From contig CAXTBN010000001.1 in assembly GCA_964242895.1 (NCBI GenBank), forward strand, positions 1 to 64,000: DNA of 64,000 nucleotides, written 5' to 3'. This stretch comes from JASLDZ01 sp964242895 (lineage in GTDB: Bacteria; Pseudomonadota; Alphaproteobacteria; Caulobacterales; Caulobacteraceae). How positions within the stretch are numbered: the stretch's first letter is position 1; every line of letters starts with the position of its first letter. Made by a program: the position numbers and the translations under genes. Under the pieces are notes generated by a model, which worked only from the letters and a program-made list of their open reading frames with translations, ran no database searches and was not told the origin of the DNA. Below, one piece after another: positions 8,320 through 15,613 of this stretch.

Positions 8320-8628
8320 CTACGCTCGCCAGTGATACACCCGCCGCCGCTCCTCGACCGCCCGCGGCGTCACCGGCCACACCTCCAGCGCGACTCGCTT
8401 CGACCCGCACACACAGCGTAGCCGACCACAGAGCGCGCCCAGCGACGCCGCCCGGTCTACGGCTGACCGCTCCCACCAAGTCACGTCGGCGCTTTCACGG
8501 TGCCCGCACGCCGGGCAGTGCGAGACGACGTGCCCAGCCCCGAGCGCCGTCGCCAGCGTCAGCTCGTCCGCCTGCCGCCCGGCGACGATCCGGCCGTGGA
8601 TGATGACCTCTCCGCTGCAATCCGCCAT
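8320..8628 (-). CDS. Small zinc-ribbon protein
   Basis: A 102-residue protein with two cysteine pairs, SHCPACGHRE near residue 40 and RLRCVCGSKR near residue 73, spaced like a zinc ribbon. The ATG at 8628 has GAGG just upstream; a GTG two codons earlier is possible. The C-terminus is arginine-rich. It converges with the 7794-8318 gene with one base between stops. It probably binds zinc and perhaps nucleic acid or protein; partner unknown. Confidence 0.6.
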   Translation of the reverse strand: MADCSGEVIIHGRIVAGRQADELTLATALGAGHVVSHCPACGHRESADVTWWERSAVDRAASLGALCGRLRCVCGSKRVALEVWPVTPRAVEERRRVYHWRA

Positions 8629-8816
8629 ACGCACCTCATTCCCGAACGAAAGCAGAACACGGGCCGCATGTGGAGTCTATTCGGCCTGGTGAGCTGTGGA
8701 TGCGGAGGACTGGCCTGCGGCTGCCAAGTGGCGTCCGAAGCCCGCCGATGAGCGTAGCGTTACCGATTGTTCACGGTCGCTTGACCGTCGCCAGAGAGGG
8801 CGCGCAGCGTATCACC

Positions 8817-9314
8817 ATGGCTCATGCAGAGGTGCGACCGACGCTGACCGAAGCCGAGACAGCCTGTCTGCTTCGAGGGGGCCAGGGCCTCTCCTACAAG
8901 GAGATCGCGCTGGAGTTGGATTGCGCACCGTCCACCGTCGATACCCACCTGAAGAGCGCTCGTCGGAAGCTTGGCAGCAGCACCACCCGAGCCGCCGCTA
9001 GGCTCTATTTCGGTCCTCCGGCCCTACCGAGAAGTTCGGGACCCGAGCCGTTCGGGAGCGATCCCGAGCCGAAAGACAAGGCATCTCAGCTCCACCAGCC
9101 GGAAGCGGTTGAGCCGGAGGTGCTCACAGCGCCTGAGCTGGTTCAGCCCACCAGCCCGGCACTGGAGTGGGACCCCGCTGATGACCTGACGCCTTGGCAG
9201 AAGACCGTGCGCATCGTCGCAATCACAGTCGGGGCGTCGCTCGCCGCAGGCGCAGCCATCCCCGGCACCCTTCTTCTTCTACATGCCCTCCAGACGCTCC
9301 ACGGGACGCACTGA
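8817..9314 (+). CDS. LuxR-type HTH protein with C-terminal membrane anchor
   Basis: About 165 residues. Residues 10-60 form a LuxR/GerE helix-turn-helix (TEAETACLLRGGQGLSYKEI, then STVDTHLKSARRKLG). A proline-rich linker follows, then one membrane helix near the end (IVAITVGASLAAGAAIPGTL). A DNA-binding head tethered to the membrane is a recurrent design in small alphaproteobacterial regulators. ATG 8748 is an alternative start 23 codons upstream. It is the first of a run of four closely spaced plus-strand genes (to 10395), which it may regulate. Confidence 0.72.
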   Translation: MAHAEVRPTLTEAETACLLRGGQGLSYKEIALELDCAPSTVDTHLKSARRKLGSSTTRAAARLYFGPPALPRSSGPEPFGSDPEPKDKASQLHQPEAVEPEVLTAPELVQPTSPALEWDPADDLTPWQKTVRIVAITVGASLAAGAAIPGTLLLLHALQTLHGTH

Positions 9315-9330
9315 GGGCGGGAGCCAGCTA

Positions 9331-9687
9331 ATGAACGACCGTAATCTCATCGGAGAGATCATCGTCCGTGACCTCGTGGCCGCCGAGGAGACGTCCTCCG
9401 CAGCCATCGCGGCGCACGCGCAGCTCACCCTGACGCTGATTGAGAGCCGCCGCGCGGCCGACGTGTCCGCCACTGTCGGCCTGCCGATCCTCCAGAAGGT
9501 GCACCAAGCGCATGGTGCTCATCTTGAGGGCCTGAAGGCGACGGCACAGGCTCATAAGCTGGCGCAGGAGCTGGCGAACCGGATGAATGTCACTGCCGGA
9601 GCCCCCACTGATAAAGACGACGCTGTATGGGGTCCGCCGCCTCTCACCGAGGGGTTCGCGGCGGCGCGCGACCCTCTCACGGTCTAA
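9331..9687 (+). CDS. Helical hypothetical protein downstream of the LuxR-type gene
   Basis: A 118-residue, largely alpha-helical protein, ATG 9331 preceded by GGGAG. The core (AAHAQLTLTLIESRRAADVS followed by TVGLPILQKVHQ) resembles short proteins I recall beside LuxR-type regulators on alphaproteobacterial mobile DNA; no function is assigned to them. It starts 16 bp after the regulator stop, so the two are probably cotranscribed. Confidence 0.65.
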   Translation: MNDRNLIGEIIVRDLVAAEETSSAAIAAHAQLTLTLIESRRAADVSATVGLPILQKVHQAHGAHLEGLKATAQAHKLAQELANRMNVTAGAPTDKDDAVWGPPPLTEGFAAARDPLTV

Positions 9688-9695
9688 GCTGACCC

Positions 9696-10241
9696 ATGCT
9701 GCCGACCAGCGCACTGGCGCGCGCTGAGTGCGTAGCTTACCTGGCCGCGCTCCTCCTGATCTTCCTGTTAGGTAGGAAGGAGGAGCGGTTCGCTGGCGGT
9801 GCTCTCCTAGTCCAGCTCCTATTGTCGAACGCTTTTCACGTGCGACACAGCCATGCGGTTCAAGTCGGTGAGATCGTCGCCGATCTGATGGTGTTGCTGG
9901 CCGTCGGGTCAGTTGCGTATGGCAGCAATAGGCGATGGGCGCTGTGGGCTACTGCCTTTCAGCTACTGGCTGTCACCTCGTTCCTTGGTCAAATGCTTGA
10001 CCGCGGTATAGGAAATTATGCCTACCTTAGTCTGAGTATTGGCTGGGGCTGGCTGGTCATGGCCTCTGTTGTGGTTGGCTCGCTAGAAATCAAGCTTGAC
10101 CGCAATCGGGTCTCAGCGCAGCGACGATCAGGCGGCCGGAGACAGAAAGTCACCGGGAGGACAAATAATGGTGCAAGCCCAACTCTTCGACGGCGCGAGC
10201 GACCTGATCGAATTACTCGTAGCCGCTCAGGCCGACAGTGA
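9696..10241 (+). CDS. Small polytopic membrane protein
   Basis: A 181-residue protein with about four membrane helices in residues 10-130 (for example YLAALLLIFLLG and LVMASVVVGSLEI), then a highly basic tail of about 45 residues. ATG 9696 lies 8 bp behind the previous stop. The basic tail overlaps the start of the next gene by 74 bp, so the true stop could differ if a frameshift exists. No family recognised. Confidence 0.6.
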   Translation: MLPTSALARAECVAYLAALLLIFLLGRKEERFAGGALLVQLLLSNAFHVRHSHAVQVGEIVADLMVLLAVGSVAYGSNRRWALWATAFQLLAVTSFLGQMLDRGIGNYAYLSLSIGWGWLVMASVVVGSLEIKLDRNRVSAQRRSGGRRQKVTGRTNNGASPTLRRRERPDRITRSRSGRQ

Positions 10242-10395
10242 CGTCGAGACTGCGATCCGACGACGCGCCCTCTCAGAGATCGCGGCGCTGAGCACCGAAC
10301 ACCTCTGCGAGCTGGCGTTCGCCGTCGATCAGCGCCGCGACAGGTCGGTAAACGTCCTCCGCGCGGCAATTCAGCGCCGTGATGAGCCGGTATAG
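10168..10395 (+). CDS. Small helical hypothetical protein
   Basis: A 75-residue acidic helical protein starting MVQAQLFDGASDLIELL. Its ATG is preceded by a strong GGGAGG site. It overlaps the previous gene by 74 bp and runs antisense to the C-terminal part of the XRE gene at 10273-10548 for 123 bp. The strong ribosome-binding site argues that it is translated, the double overlap against it. Confidence 0.42.
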   Translation: MVQAQLFDGASDLIELLVAAQADSDVETAIRRRALSEIAALSTEHLCELAFAVDQRRDRSVNVLRAAIQRRDEPV

Positions 10396-10548
10396 GTCAG
10401 CGGCGCGGACCCTCTGACTTCCCAGCTCCCAAGCAGCTAGAGCCGGAGCGCCGACTGCGGCTCGCTCGCTCAACTCCTGGACCGACCATCCTCGTTCAGA
10501 TCGCAGGCGTTGAAGCTGCGCGCCGATGGCGGCGTCGATGTCGACCAC
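10273..10548 (-). CDS. XRE-family HTH transcriptional regulator
   Basis: A 91-residue protein whose residues 7-65 are a Cro/CI-type helix-turn-helix (IGAQLQRLRSERGWSVQELS, then AAVGAPALAAWELG). Start GTG 10548 with GGAG upstream. It has no effector domain, so it is probably a simple repressor or activator of nearby cargo genes. Its 3' part is antisense to the plus-strand gene at 10168-10395. Confidence 0.75.
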   Translation of the reverse strand: MVDIDAAIGAQLQRLRSERGWSVQELSERAAVGAPALAAWELGSQRVRAADLYRLITALNCRAEDVYRPVAALIDGERQLAEVFGAQRRDL

Positions 10549-10616
10549 GACCTGCTCCGAGCGGCGAAGCTCAGCTTGAGCGTGACGCAGTGGCGTGTTT
10601 GAGGCAGCCTACATCG

Positions 10617-10790
10617 GTGCACCTCGACACCCTGCTCGCACTCGCATCCCTGGGCCTTGCCGTTTTGGAGTCCCGGCGCGCTCGTCGCGGTGATCGGAAC
10701 GCCCGCGTCCTAATCGTCATCTTCCTGGTCTGCGCGGTGGCGTTCACCGCCTTCGCGTTGCGAGGCTGGTCGACCGGAGCTGATCGATGA
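10617..10790 (+). CDS. Small membrane protein, first of a coupled pair
   Basis: About 57 residues from GTG 10617 (GTG 10590 is also possible). Two short hydrophobic segments, LDTLLALASLGLAVL and VLIVIFLVCAVAFTAF, are separated by an arginine-rich loop (ESRRARRGDRNAR). Its last codons overlap the start of the next gene by ATGA. No family recognised. Confidence 0.5.
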   Translation: MHLDTLLALASLGLAVLESRRARRGDRNARVLIVIFLVCAVAFTAFALRGWSTGADR

Positions 10791-10975
10791 CCCTGAGCGA
10801 AGGAGATCGCTGGCGGGTGGTCTCCGCCGTGCTCGCAGCCGCCTGCATCATCCTCGGCCTCCTGCTGCACTCCGCGCTCCGTCGAGCGAGCTTGGCGGAG
10901 GCCCGTACGGCGCACGCGATCTTCGACTGCTACGCATCGCCTGAGGATCGCGAGCACCAGGGGTTGGAGCACTGA
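10787..10975 (+). CDS. Small membrane protein, second of a coupled pair
   Basis: A 62-residue protein with one membrane helix (VVSAVLAAACIILGLLLHSA) and a short soluble tail. Its ATG overlaps the stop of the upstream membrane protein, so expression of the two is coupled. It may form a complex with its neighbour; function unknown. Confidence 0.5.
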   Translation: MTLSEGDRWRVVSAVLAAACIILGLLLHSALRRASLAEARTAHAIFDCYASPEDREHQGLEH

Positions 10976-11005
10976 CTGGCGCCCTGGCTGCTCGCACCTG
11001 GCGCC

Positions 11006-11257
11006 TCAGGCTGGCTTCGACGCCGCCTTCTTGCACTGGCTCATAAACGCCTTCCGTGGCTTCCCGTGGATGTTCTTGGCATCCGCATCCTTGGAGCACT
11101 GGAGTGAGGCGGCCGTACGCGGCTTAGGCGCGGCCTTGGCGGATGTCGCGGTGCTTGCCGTGGACGTAGTTGTCTTGACCTGAGGAGCCGGGGCTTGCGC
11201 GAGCGCGGAGCCCGTCATCATCAGCAGGGTGACGGCGGTGCAGGTGAGAAGGCGCAT
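11006..11257 (-). CDS. Exported PsiF-like protein
   Basis: An 83-residue protein with a signal peptide (LLTCTAVTLLMMTGSALA) and, after a Thr/Ala-rich linker, a single PsiF-type repeat: SLQCSKDADAKNIHGKPRKA followed by FMSQC. PsiF is a periplasmic protein induced by phosphate starvation in E. coli, of unknown molecular role, and normally has two repeats; this one has one. No Pho box was found upstream. It stands alone, with about 295 empty bases behind it to 11552. Confidence 0.75.
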   Translation of the reverse strand: MRLLTCTAVTLLMMTGSALAQAPAPQVKTTTSTASTATSAKAAPKPRTAASLQCSKDADAKNIHGKPRKAFMSQCKKAASKPA

Positions 11258-11552
11258 GATCGACTCCGTTGGTGGAGTGCAAGCGTAGCACGCGCCTGCT
11301 GCCCATCGCCCGTCAGAACCAGACCTTCGGCCCCTCCACCCCATCCGTGCAGAACCGACTCCAAGCCTGAGCGAAGTCGTCCGGCGGCATCGTGCTCTCT
11401 GTGGCTGCCACCGGGCCGCCGAGCTACGTGGGTAGCGACAACAGCGGTGGCACGACGGAATTTGCACGAGCTTGCGGAGCGAGCAAGGCGGTCGTGGTGG
11501 TTGGACGTCAGGCGGTCGTCACCCGTGCCGAATGTAATGCTACAAGCACGTG

Positions 11553-11822
11553 GTGACCGACTCTGAACGCCTGGCAGTAGTCGAGGCCGAACTTGACGCC
11601 CTGCGTGCCGCGTTTACCGGCTTCGCGGCGCTGTTCCGGCAGCAGGCCGAACGCGCGGAGACTCTTCTAAGGGAAGCCGCCGAAGCGGTGCTCACGTCGG
11701 AGTCTGTCGGGATCGGTGACGCTCGCGCCGTTGCCGAGGCCAGCATCCGGGTGGCGGACCAGCTCGCCGAGCACTGCGCCTACCTGGACAGCCTCGACCG
11801 CGAAGGTCGAGGCATCAGGTAG
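11553..11822 (+). CDS. Helical hypothetical protein
   Basis: An 89-residue acidic protein beginning MTDSERLAVVEAELDALRAA and predicted to be almost wholly helical (FRQQAERAETLLREAAEAVL). GTG 11553 or the GTG just before it is the start. No membrane segment or known motif. It converges with the exported protein gene at 11829. Confidence 0.5.
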   Translation: MTDSERLAVVEAELDALRAAFTGFAALFRQQAERAETLLREAAEAVLTSESVGIGDARAVAEASIRVADQLAEHCAYLDSLDREGRGIR

Positions 11823-11828
11823 CCGCTG

Positions 11829-12368
11829 CTACATCCACTTCGCCACGCCGCCGTGGCTGGAACAGGCGCCGGAGTGGTGCGTCGCGTGCGTGTAGGTCCC
11901 ATCCCTGCACTGCCCGGTCGCCCCCGCTGCGTTCGTCGTGATCGCCTTGCCCGCATAGGAGCCGGCCGGCGCTGCGGCGGCCGTTGTGGTTGGGGCGGCG
12001 GCAGGCTGCTGCGCCTTTGGCTTGAGGATGCGGCTGAAGATCGAGGGCTTCGCGGGGGCCGTGGCGGTAGTGGTGGCGGTCGTCGTCGTTGCGGCCGGAG
12101 CGGAGGACGCTGCGGTCTTGCACACCGCCTTGTTCGCGTTCCCCGCCTTGCTGCAATCGTAGTGGCGGCTGCTCGCCGTAGCCGCCGGGGTCGGAGCAGC
12201 CGCAGGAGCTACCGGCGCGGCGGTGGCCGGGGCGGCGGCTTTGCAGACCGCCTTGTTGGCGTTGCCTGGCTTCGTGCAGTCGTAGTGCCGCTCCGCGTGA
12301 GCCGCCGTCGTGGCTAGGGAGGCGCAAATGAGCGCGCTGAGCGCGAGCGAGCGTGAGATCAAAGCCAC
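11829..12368 (-). CDS. Exported DUF3761 protein with cysteine repeats
   Basis: A 179-residue protein with a signal peptide (LALSALICASLATTAAHA). Two near-identical repeats follow, each RHYDC-x-K-x-GNANKAVCK, then a Thr/Ala/Pro-rich linker and a C-terminal DUF3761 domain (ATGQCRDGTYTHATHHSGAC, ending SSHGGVAKWM). The paired cysteines in each repeat and in the domain suggest disulfides in the periplasm. It overlaps the stop of the upstream DUF3761 gene by 10 bp. Function unknown. Confidence 0.72.
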   Translation of the reverse strand: MALISRSLALSALICASLATTAAHAERHYDCTKPGNANKAVCKAAAPATAAPVAPAAAPTPAATASSRHYDCSKAGNANKAVCKTAASSAPAATTTTATTTATAPAKPSIFSRILKPKAQQPAAAPTTTAAAAPAGSYAGKAITTNAAGATGQCRDGTYTHATHHSGACSSHGGVAKWM

Positions 12369-12646
12369 GTGGATACGCCTCCGTGATGCGAGCAGGTGCC
12401 GCGGTGATTTTGGCTGAAGCTCCAGGTGCTGTCACGACAGCGAGCGGTGGCTCCGGCCGGGCGTGTGGAACGATGCGTTGGGCGGTGGACCGAATGCCCC
12501 TCAACGTTAGTGTAGTAGCCCTCATCCCCGCCAGCGTAAGAGGAGCTGTACGTGACGCCATGGTGGCGAGGGCGAGCCTCGGCCGTGCCGCCCCCCAGCA
12601 CCGCTACCAGGCTCAAGGCGAAGAGCGCCAGCCGTGCGTATCTCAT
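12359..12646 (-). CDS. Second exported DUF3761 protein
   Basis: A 95-residue protein: signal peptide (RLALFALSLVAVLGGGTAEA), a His/Tyr-rich segment, and a full DUF3761 domain (YYTNVEGHSVHRPTH, then CSHHGGVSTWL). It shares the domain with the downstream gene, so the two are a diverged tandem pair. DUF3761 proteins are small exported proteins common in Proteobacteria; their role is not established. Confidence 0.75.
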   Translation of the reverse strand: MRYARLALFALSLVAVLGGGTAEARPRHHGVTYSSSYAGGDEGYYTNVEGHSVHRPTHRSTRPAGATARCRDSTWSFSQNHRGTCSHHGGVSTWL

Positions 12647-12683
12647 GCAGACCCCCGTCCCGAGCGGGACTGTGGTTAGTGGC

Positions 12684-12947
12684 TCAGTTTGAATTTGGTG
12701 GCGTATCGGGCGAGTTACAGCGGACGCCCGCCGCTTGGTAGCAGTACGAAAGGCCGCCGGACTTTGTATCTAGGCGCCAGACCGCCGGAGCCGACGGGCC
12801 GGGCCCTTCGCCAGGCACGTCGTGGGTCTCGGGAGCCGGTACGATCTGGTAGCGGCCGATCTCTATAGGCACGGCCGCCGCTGGCTGCGCGGCCCGCTCG
12901 CACCCGGCCAGCGCCAGGGTGGCGACAACTAGCAGCACAGTTCGCAC
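12684..12947 (-). CDS. Small lipoprotein
   Basis: An 87-residue protein with a lipoprotein signal (LLVVATLALAGC) and a mature part of about 70 residues holding two further cysteines (LSYCYQAAGVRCNS). GTG 12947 is preferred over ATG 12959. No family recognised. It follows the exported DUF3761 genes in the same direction and belongs to the same cluster of small envelope proteins. Confidence 0.6.
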   Translation of the reverse strand: MRTVLLVVATLALAGCERAAQPAAAVPIEIGRYQIVPAPETHDVPGEGPGPSAPAVWRLDTKSGGLSYCYQAAGVRCNSPDTPPNSN

Positions 12948-13016
12948 GGGCCCCTCCACTGGACCTAGCTTAGACGGTGGCGCGCTTCTTGTAAGGGCCG
13001 CTTCGCCGAAGGCCGG

Positions 13017-13151
13017 TCAGGTTATATTCCGGCGGTCGGCCTCGCGAGCCGCAATCTTCCTCATGTCTCCGAGCTTCGCGTCGATCCCGATCAGGAAGTA
13101 GATCGCGACGAGGGCAGCTCCGCCAAAGAAAAGTTCCTGCCAGTGGGTCAT
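13017..13151 (-). CDS. 44-residue single-pass membrane protein
   Basis: A short gene: MTHWQELFFGGAALVAIYFL begins a hydrophobic helix, then a charged tail ending at TGA 13017. Its ATG overlaps the stop of the upstream small gene (ATGA at 13148-13151), which supports its reality. Past its stop, another frame encodes RRSGPYKKR (to 12970), resembling the KRGPYEKR tail of its neighbour, so the end may have been shortened by a frameshift. Confidence 0.45.
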   Translation of the reverse strand: MTHWQELFFGGAALVAIYFLIGIDAKLGDMRKIAAREADRRNIT

Positions 13152-13360
13152 CCCGCGATCTCCGTTCCGCGCTTCTCGTAAGGTCCCCGCTTCGCTGGCG
13201 TGGGTGCCGTCGCATCCATTACGGCAACCACCGCGGTTGGCGCGGCGATTTCCCCGCAGTCGATGGCGGAGCCGCCATTGAGGAAGCTGTTAGGGTGTTT
13301 GTAGAGCCGGAGCCGAAAAGTCCATGCGCCGACGGTAGGCGCTCCCAGCAGACCCTCCAA
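13148..13360 (-). CDS. Small basic hypothetical protein
   Basis: Up to 70 residues, ending TPAKRGPYEKRGTEIAG. Internal Met codons could give a protein of only about 23 residues with the same tail. The KRGPYxKR tail recurs in small proteins of mobile DNA. It is coupled by ATGA to the 44-residue membrane protein. The start is uncertain. Confidence 0.35.
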   Translation of the reverse strand: MEGLLGAPTVGAWTFRLRLYKHPNSFLNGGSAIDCGEIAAPTAVVAVMDATAPTPAKRGPYEKRGTEIAG

Positions 13361-13453
13361 GCCGAGTTTTAAACTGAGACACTACCGAGCTGTGACTCGG
13401 GTCTGGGTAGCCTGTCGAGGTGTCCGAAGCTGCTAGAGAGGCGACGGCTTCCC

Positions 13454-13852
13454 CTATCTCTCCCGAACCAACTTGCCCTCCATGTCCCTCCCCGCTGGTT
13501 GAGCGTCGCGGTCGATCACCTCCTGCGCTTGGCGCTGAAGCAAGCACGCCTCTCGCGGGCTCAGATACCCGGGCACGCGCTTGCGCATGTAATCGTCACC
13601 GAGGTCCGCGGCCGGGCAGGCGTCGGTGGTGGCGGCGACGGCGGGTGCTGTCGGAGCTGCCGGTTGTGCCACTGCGACTTGCGGCGCTGGGTCATGCGAG
13701 CCTCGGTTCGCCAGGAGCAGTAGACCGACAAACATCAGGCACACCACGCCGAGCGCGACGAGCAGACGGTTGCGCCGCTCAGTCGCTCGGCGCCGCGAAA
13801 GAAGGCTCTTCGGGACGTTCGTCGACATCCGCACTAGGGGATCGACGCTCAT
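13454..13852 (-). CDS. Membrane-anchored protein with extracytoplasmic domain
   Basis: A 132-residue protein: basic N-terminus, one membrane helix near residues 30-48 (LLVALGVVCLMFVGLLLLAN), an Ala/Pro linker and a C-terminal domain of about 55 residues with two cysteines (DACPAADLGDDYMRKRVPGY). ATG 13852 overlaps the stop of the upstream gene (ATGA). It was probably made together with that gene as an envelope pair. Not recognised. Confidence 0.6.
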   Translation of the reverse strand: MSVDPLVRMSTNVPKSLLSRRRATERRNRLLVALGVVCLMFVGLLLLANRGSHDPAPQVAVAQPAAPTAPAVAATTDACPAADLGDDYMRKRVPGYLSPREACLLQRQAQEVIDRDAQPAGRDMEGKLVRER

Positions 13853-14145
13853 CCCAACCCAGACGAGTGCATATGGGTCATGCCCTGGCAGACCCCATCA
13901 CGAAAAATGTATGCATAGTGGTAGCCGCCCGTCTGGCTTACCTGCTGCCATTGAGCCAGGATTTCGCCTGTCCCCATATCGGAGATCGACTGAGGGCGGC
14001 CAAGTCGAGCGACCATCTGCTCCATTGTCCATCCCCGGCCGTCCCCGATCTCGCGCTGCTTTGCCTTTCCAGACACGTTCTGCATTACGCTCAGGACCAA
14101 GCCGATCAGCATGAGCAAGCCAATCAGACCCGTTATCGCTGTCAT
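13849..14145 (-). CDS. Small membrane-anchored protein, BamE/SmpA-like in pattern
   Basis: A 98-residue protein with an N-terminal hydrophobic helix (LIGLLMLIGLVLSVM) and a short domain WTMEQMVARLGRPQSISDMG, then GYHYAYIFRDGVC. A helix with a LGxPxS turn followed by two strands is like the BamE/SmpA fold, but the similarity is weak. Translationally coupled to the following gene by ATGA. Confidence 0.5.
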   Translation of the reverse strand: MTAITGLIGLLMLIGLVLSVMQNVSGKAKQREIGDGRGWTMEQMVARLGRPQSISDMGTGEILAQWQQVSQTGGYHYAYIFRDGVCQGMTHMHSSGLG

Positions 14146-14250
14146 GTCTCCGTTCCCCTCATGGGCGCTCGTCCGGCTCAGCGCACCCGGAGCATCAAAC
14201 CATCACTATAGTGACTGGTCCAGCGCCTGCTTGGAGGGCCGCATCCGCGG

Positions 14251-14454
14251 ATGCGGCTGGAGGATGTTTTCGGGGCCAACCTCCGCCGCCTGCGCAAGGA
14301 GCAAGGCCTCAGCCAGGAGCAGCTCGCCCACGATGTCGGCCTCGCGCCGAGCTACCTCGGCCAGCTTGAGAGAGGGCAGAGGAGCGCTACGTTGGGGGTG
14401 GTGCAGCGGGTAAGCGAGCGGCTGGGAGTGGTGGCCGCGGCGCTGTTGACGTGA
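14251..14454 (+). CDS. XRE-family HTH regulator
   Basis: A 67-residue protein consisting almost only of a Cro/CI helix-turn-helix: FGANLRRLRKEQGLSQEQLA, then HDVGLAPSYLGQLERGQRSA. ATG 14251. It diverges from the minus-strand envelope genes that end at 14145, which it may control. No effector domain. Confidence 0.75.
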   Translation: MRLEDVFGANLRRLRKEQGLSQEQLAHDVGLAPSYLGQLERGQRSATLGVVQRVSERLGVVAAALLT

Positions 14455-14716
14455 GGAGATCGCCTGGAGGCGCCGCGGGTTGTTCAGAGTGGCTCGTAGA
14501 CAAGAGCCGGACCACGTTGCCGGCGGCGGCCTACAGGGCTCTGTGCTTCGGTGCGGGCGACGGTGGTGACGTTGGAGCTGGTGCGGAAGACGGTTTCTGG
14601 CTGCGGTAGGCAGCGTCAGGGGATCAAGAGCACGAAGTGGCGCTCGCGGCTACGCGGGGCGAGCACGAAACGGCAGAGGGTGTCTTGCACCGCAAAAGCC
14701 TCTCTTCATCTGGATG
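14455..14716. other. Gene-free stretch
   Basis: About 260 bp between the XRE gene and the convergent membrane-protein gene. No gene, strong hairpin or repeat noticed. Confidence 0.4.
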
Positions 14717-15610
14717 TCACGTGTGGGAATTTAGCTCGCCTCCTCCAGCTACAAGGAAGCGCTTTCGATGGGGACTGTAGACGCGACAGAAGTTAGTTCT
14801 ATGACGCTGCCCAAATGCATCGAAGTAGCTCACTGAGCCCAAGATGCTCAAGACTTTGGCGCCAGCTTCTACAGCCGAGATAATGCTCATATCGAAGTCA
14901 CCGGATGGTTTAATGTCAAATATCGACCATTCCGCGTTCGGGAGTACCGCGGAAGCTGTAGACGTAGCGATATGATCCTGTCCGCCCTCAATATTTGTGC
15001 TTAGGAGGGATGCGTCGAGTTCAGCCATGTCATTAACAAAGACGAGATTAGACCAGAAAGACTGAATCCACGCCGGGCTACGTCCGCTGTTGCAAAATTT
15101 CACCTCCCCGTGCGGCAAGGTCCAGAACGACGCATCTTTACCGGGGAGGTCATGAAGAGAGAACTCTCTTTCCAAAAGCCACGCACGCTCTAGCACAACC
15201 AGAGCCTTCGCATTTGCGGCGGCAGACTCGGCACTTAGTTTGGCTGAGGCTGCTGCCTCAAGTGCGGTGAGAGAGCCCGTTCGTGCCTCGCTGGCCATCG
15301 TGTTATTAAATTTGGCAATGTAGTAAGTCACTATCGCTTGGATCGCCGCCGCAACGGCCAGCACCGCTGTCAGTAGGACGAGTGCCTTGTCGGTCCACTT
15401 GGCACCTTCCGCTCCGCTCCCCTCAGAGGATGAAGGAGATTTCGGACGTGCAGAAACTCGCCCCAAGTCAACGTGGATGGAGCGGGCCGCAAGTGTTGGG
15501 GCAGTGGAACTCGACGCACCATGGGGCATCGGTGCATGAGCGAAGCCCTGACTAGGCAAGACAAGGCAACTTGAAAGCGCAGCTACCAGAAAATGGATGC
15601 GCACGGCCAC
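14717..15610 (-). CDS. Membrane protein with large soluble domain, second gene of an AT-rich pair
   Basis: A 297-residue protein: N-terminal signal-like helix (FLVAALSSCLVLPSQGFAHA), a membrane segment near residues 75-95 (ALVLLTAVLAVAAAIQAIVT), an alanine-rich probable coiled coil (LEAAASAKLSAESAAANAKA) and a C-terminal beta-rich domain of about 140 residues (WLLEREFSLHDLPGK onwards). Start GTG 15610, four bases after the stop of the upstream gene. GC content is clearly lower than in neighbouring genes. The layout resembles membrane proteins often found as accessory cargo, but I cannot name a family. Confidence 0.68.
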   Translation of the reverse strand: MAVRIHFLVAALSSCLVLPSQGFAHAPMPHGASSSTAPTLAARSIHVDLGRVSARPKSPSSSEGSGAEGAKWTDKALVLLTAVLAVAAAIQAIVTYYIAKFNNTMASEARTGSLTALEAAASAKLSAESAAANAKALVVLERAWLLEREFSLHDLPGKDASFWTLPHGEVKFCNSGRSPAWIQSFWSNLVFVNDMAELDASLLSTNIEGGQDHIATSTASAVLPNAEWSIFDIKPSGDFDMSIISAVEAGAKVLSILGSVSYFDAFGQRHRTNFCRVYSPHRKRFLVAGGGELNSHT

Positions 15611-15613
15611 AAA

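Noticed and set aside
13285..13312. Internal sequence GGGTGTTTGTAGAGCC resembling the terminal repeat
   Set aside because: Similarity is limited to about 8 contiguous bases plus a shifted block; chance is sufficient explanation.
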